Below are positions 4,996 to 6,464 of a stretch of 6,464 bases of DNA, one piece after another. Source of the stretch: Candidatus Bathyarchaeota archaeon (GTDB taxonomy: Archaea > Thermoproteota > Bathyarchaeia > RBG-16-48-13 > GCA-020355125); assembly GCA_030671165.1 (NCBI GenBank), contig DAOVAG010000046.1, positions 1 through 6,464 on the forward strand, given 5' to 3'. The translations under genes and the position numbers were made by a program. Under the pieces are notes generated by a model. The model saw only the letters and a program-made list of their open reading frames with translations, searched no databases and was not told the DNA's origin. Position 1 is the stretch's first letter. Each line of letters starts with the position of its first letter.

Positions 4996-5739
4996 TTAGA
5001 AGAAACCCGTTGGAAGGAAAATAAGGTCTTCAGGAACCTTTATTCTCTCCAGTATCTTAACGGCATAATCTGTTTTTCCAATCATTACCCGTTGGTGAGC
5101 GTCACTCCCAATAGACAGTTTCACTCCCCTCTTCACACAATATTTGACAAATCTCTCATCTGGAACCTTCCAGGCACAATTAAGCTCAACGGCAACTCCC
5201 CAATCACAGAAAGCGTCAACTACACTCTCAATCCAATCATTAGTTATTTCTCTATGTGTTTCTTTTCGAATCATATCCGGAAGCCACGATACATGAGCCA
5301 CGACATCCAATATACCGCTCTCAACAGCTTTTATCAAAGTTACTCTAACTTTCTCAACAAATCCTTTAGGATCCCATATTGGATAAGAATCACCCCAAAA
5401 TTTTATGTTGTTAATTGAATGCAAACCACCCATGACAATGTCCAGTTTACCCACCTTTTTTTTAGAGATTGAGACTGTTCCATCCTGAAGAATCTCAACT
5501 TCTAACCCTTTAAAAACAGTGAAACGATTGAGCGTTTGTACATATCTTGAAAATTTACTTCGAGTAATCCTGTTTGGTAGATATTGTAATTCATTATAAT
5601 GGTCTGTTATAGCCAAAACCTTTAAACCCTTAATTTCAGCGATCTTAACAGCTTCTTCAACAGAATAATTTCCATCAGAAAATGACGTGTGAACGTGAAG
5701 GTCAATCTTTTCAACGAGGGGAAAACCTCTACTAGACAA
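4996..5739 (-). CDS. PHP-domain metal-dependent phosphoesterase
   Basis: The 247-residue protein is a single PHP (polymerase and histidinol phosphatase) domain. The metal-binding set looks complete: HVH (H15, H17) with D22 in HVHTSFSDG, ITDH (D46, H47), GLEVE (E80), GGLHS (H107), VVAHVSW (H149) and GSDAH (D213, H215). Such proteins use a trinuclear metal centre to hydrolyse phosphomonoesters or phosphodiesters in the cytosol. The order of motifs and the size resemble the YcdX and histidinol-phosphatase (HisK) branches, but no residue fixes the substrate and no histidine-biosynthesis gene is near. The start is TTG 5739: an in-frame TAA lies directly before it and no other usual start precedes H15. 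A GAGGAG site lies 12 bases upstream, a longer gap than elsewhere in the window. It follows the M50 protease by 24 bases and is probably cotranscribed. Confidence 0.88.
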   Translation of the reverse strand: MSSRGFPLVEKIDLHVHTSFSDGNYSVEEAVKIAEIKGLKVLAITDHYNELQYLPNRITRSKFSRYVQTLNRFTVFKGLEVEILQDGTVSISKKKVGKLDIVMGGLHSINNIKFWGDSYPIWDPKGFVEKVRVTLIKAVESGILDVVAHVSWLPDMIRKETHREITNDWIESVVDAFCDWGVAVELNCAWKVPDERFVKYCVKRGVKLSIGSDAHQRVMIGKTDYAVKILERIKVPEDLIFLPTGFF

Positions 5740-5751
5740 TTATGCTTTGTT

Positions 5752-5757
5752 CTCCTC
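5752..5757 (-). promoter_or_regulatory. Ribosome binding site of the PHP gene
   Basis: GAGGAG on the minus strand (5757-5752) lies in the short gap after the M50 stop. The spacing of 12 bases to TTG 5739 is long, but the in-frame TAA at 5742-5740 rules out an earlier start in this frame. Confidence 0.6.
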
Positions 5758-5763
5758 AATTCT

Positions 5764-6464
5764 TTAACCATAGATTAGTGGCGCTAGATCAGGAGAAAAT
5801 GTAAAACATGCGAAAAAAATCACTATTAACAATAATGACATTACTTTCCTCTTCTTTGAGAGTGGAGCCATTTCATCTAATAATTCTGGATGTTTACTCC
5901 CTAGAAGGAATATTGCCAATAGTGCCATTACCCACCAACCTGTGAAAGCCATTACTCCCATCATTAAGTATGACACTCTACGATGCCATTTTGGGCCAAG
6001 CACTGCTCTGGATACGTGGCCACCATCAAGTTGTCCTATTGGAAAAATGTTAAGAAATGTTAGAAGGGTTCCCAACCAGCCTGCAATAGCGATTGGATGA
6101 AGAAAGTAACTATAGCTGTTTTGTCCCTGAAAAATGAAGGGTTTAAGAAACGTAAACAAAGCAGGAAGAAGAATAGATTGTCCAGAACCCATCGTTGATT
6201 CAATCATTGCATATTCTTCCATACTCACTGGAACTGACCAAGAATATCCTAGAAAAGAAACGACTAAGGCGACAAGGAAACCAGCAAGCGGTCCAGAGAT
6301 ACCTATGTCAAACAGTTGATTTCGATTCAATGTTTGACTCTTCTGTCTTATGATGGCACCAAAAGTTCCTAAAGGAGAAACTCCTGGTATTCCTGGTATA
6401 AATAAAGGAAGAGTGGTCTTGACATTATGTCTTCGACAAGCAATATAATGTGCTAACTCATGCA
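5764..6464 (-). CDS. Site-2-type membrane zinc protease (peptidase M50), N-terminus outside the window
   Basis: The minus-strand frame stays open to the right edge, so the gene is incomplete at its 5' end; 232 residues are visible. They begin HELAHYIACRRH, the HExxH zinc motif with catalytic Glu (6460-6448), preceded by a split ?TG codon. Next come PLFIPGIPGVSPLGTFGAII (residues 19-38) and DIGISGPLAGF (52-62), both typical of archaeal and plastid EGY-type S2P proteases. NIFPIGQLDGGH (138-149) carries the third zinc ligand, D146, of the LDG motif. Hydrophobic segments lie around 55-75, 95-110, 122-140, 165-188 and 207-222, so this is a polytopic inner-membrane enzyme cleaving peptide bonds within the bilayer. 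An internal TTG (6330) falls after HELAH and is not a real start. It is followed by the PHP gene 24 bases downstream. The substrate, perhaps a membrane-tethered regulator, is not indicated. Confidence 0.93.
   Translation of the reverse strand, partial: HELAHYIACRRHNVKTTLPLFIPGIPGVSPLGTFGAIIRQKSQTLNRNQLFDIGISGPLAGFLVALVVSFLGYSWSVPVSMEEYAMIESTMGSGQSILLPALFTFLKPFIFQGQNSYSYFLHPIAIAGWLGTLLTFLNIFPIGQLDGGHVSRAVLGPKWHRRVSYLMMGVMAFTGWWVMALLAIFLLGSKHPELLDEMAPLSKKRKVMSLLLIVIFFACFTFSPDLAPLIYG

Noticed and set aside
1..6464. CRISPR arrays, tRNA or rRNA genes, transposases, integrase sites
   Set aside because: No regularly spaced repeats, cloverleaf with GTTC arm, rRNA motifs, terminal inverted repeats or recombinase genes were seen on either strand.

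Overview
The window is chromosomal DNA from an AT-rich archaeon. The evidence is an archaeal/eukaryotic-type uS15 ribosomal protein followed directly by a RecJ/GAN-type DHH nuclease, a stand-alone MetRS-beta tRNA-binding protein, TATA-like boxes at sensible distances upstream of genes, Shine-Dalgarno sites of the GGAGG/GGTG kind and frequent TTG starts. I cannot fix the lineage: long intergenic regions and a mostly bacterial-type PurF paralogue would suit several uncultured archaeal groups. I see no plasmid, phage, transposon, CRISPR or tRNA signature.

Layout, left half. Bases 1-90 (+) are the C-terminal tail of a Ham1/RdgB-type XTP/dITP pyrophosphatase cut by the window edge. It converges on a short minus-strand gene (147-473) for the MetRS-beta tRNA-binding OB fold. 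A divergent control region of about 300 bases follows, then a plus-strand operon of rps15 (791-1222) and a recJ-like gene (1236-2687), separated by 13 bases. Both start at TTG with their own ribosome binding sites. This links translation (uS15) with replication and repair (a GINS-associated type nuclease).

Middle. A minus-strand gene (2787-4355) encodes a PurF (amidophosphoribosyltransferase) paralogue. It keeps the PRPP loop and all four iron-sulfur cysteines but has lost the N-terminal nucleophile cysteine and the other glutamine-anchoring residues. Upstream lies about 640 bases without a protein gene (4356-4995). There, on the minus strand, I find a 66-base element with the architecture of an archaeal C/D-box guide sRNA: a closing stem, box C, an 11-base guide, D', C', a 12-base guide and box D, with the 3-base bulge expected of a kink-turn. 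The same gap holds an orphan TATA-like box followed by a T-tract on the plus strand.

Right. A minus-strand pair runs from the right edge: a membrane site-2-type zinc metalloprotease (M50), whose HELAH motif is the first thing visible at the edge, then 24 bases downstream a PHP-family phosphoesterase with a complete set of metal ligands and a forced TTG start. The two are probably cotranscribed.

The two items most worth pursuing are the nucleophile-less PurF paralogue, an apparent PRPP/Fe-S enzyme without its own glutaminase, and the candidate C/D-box sRNA.
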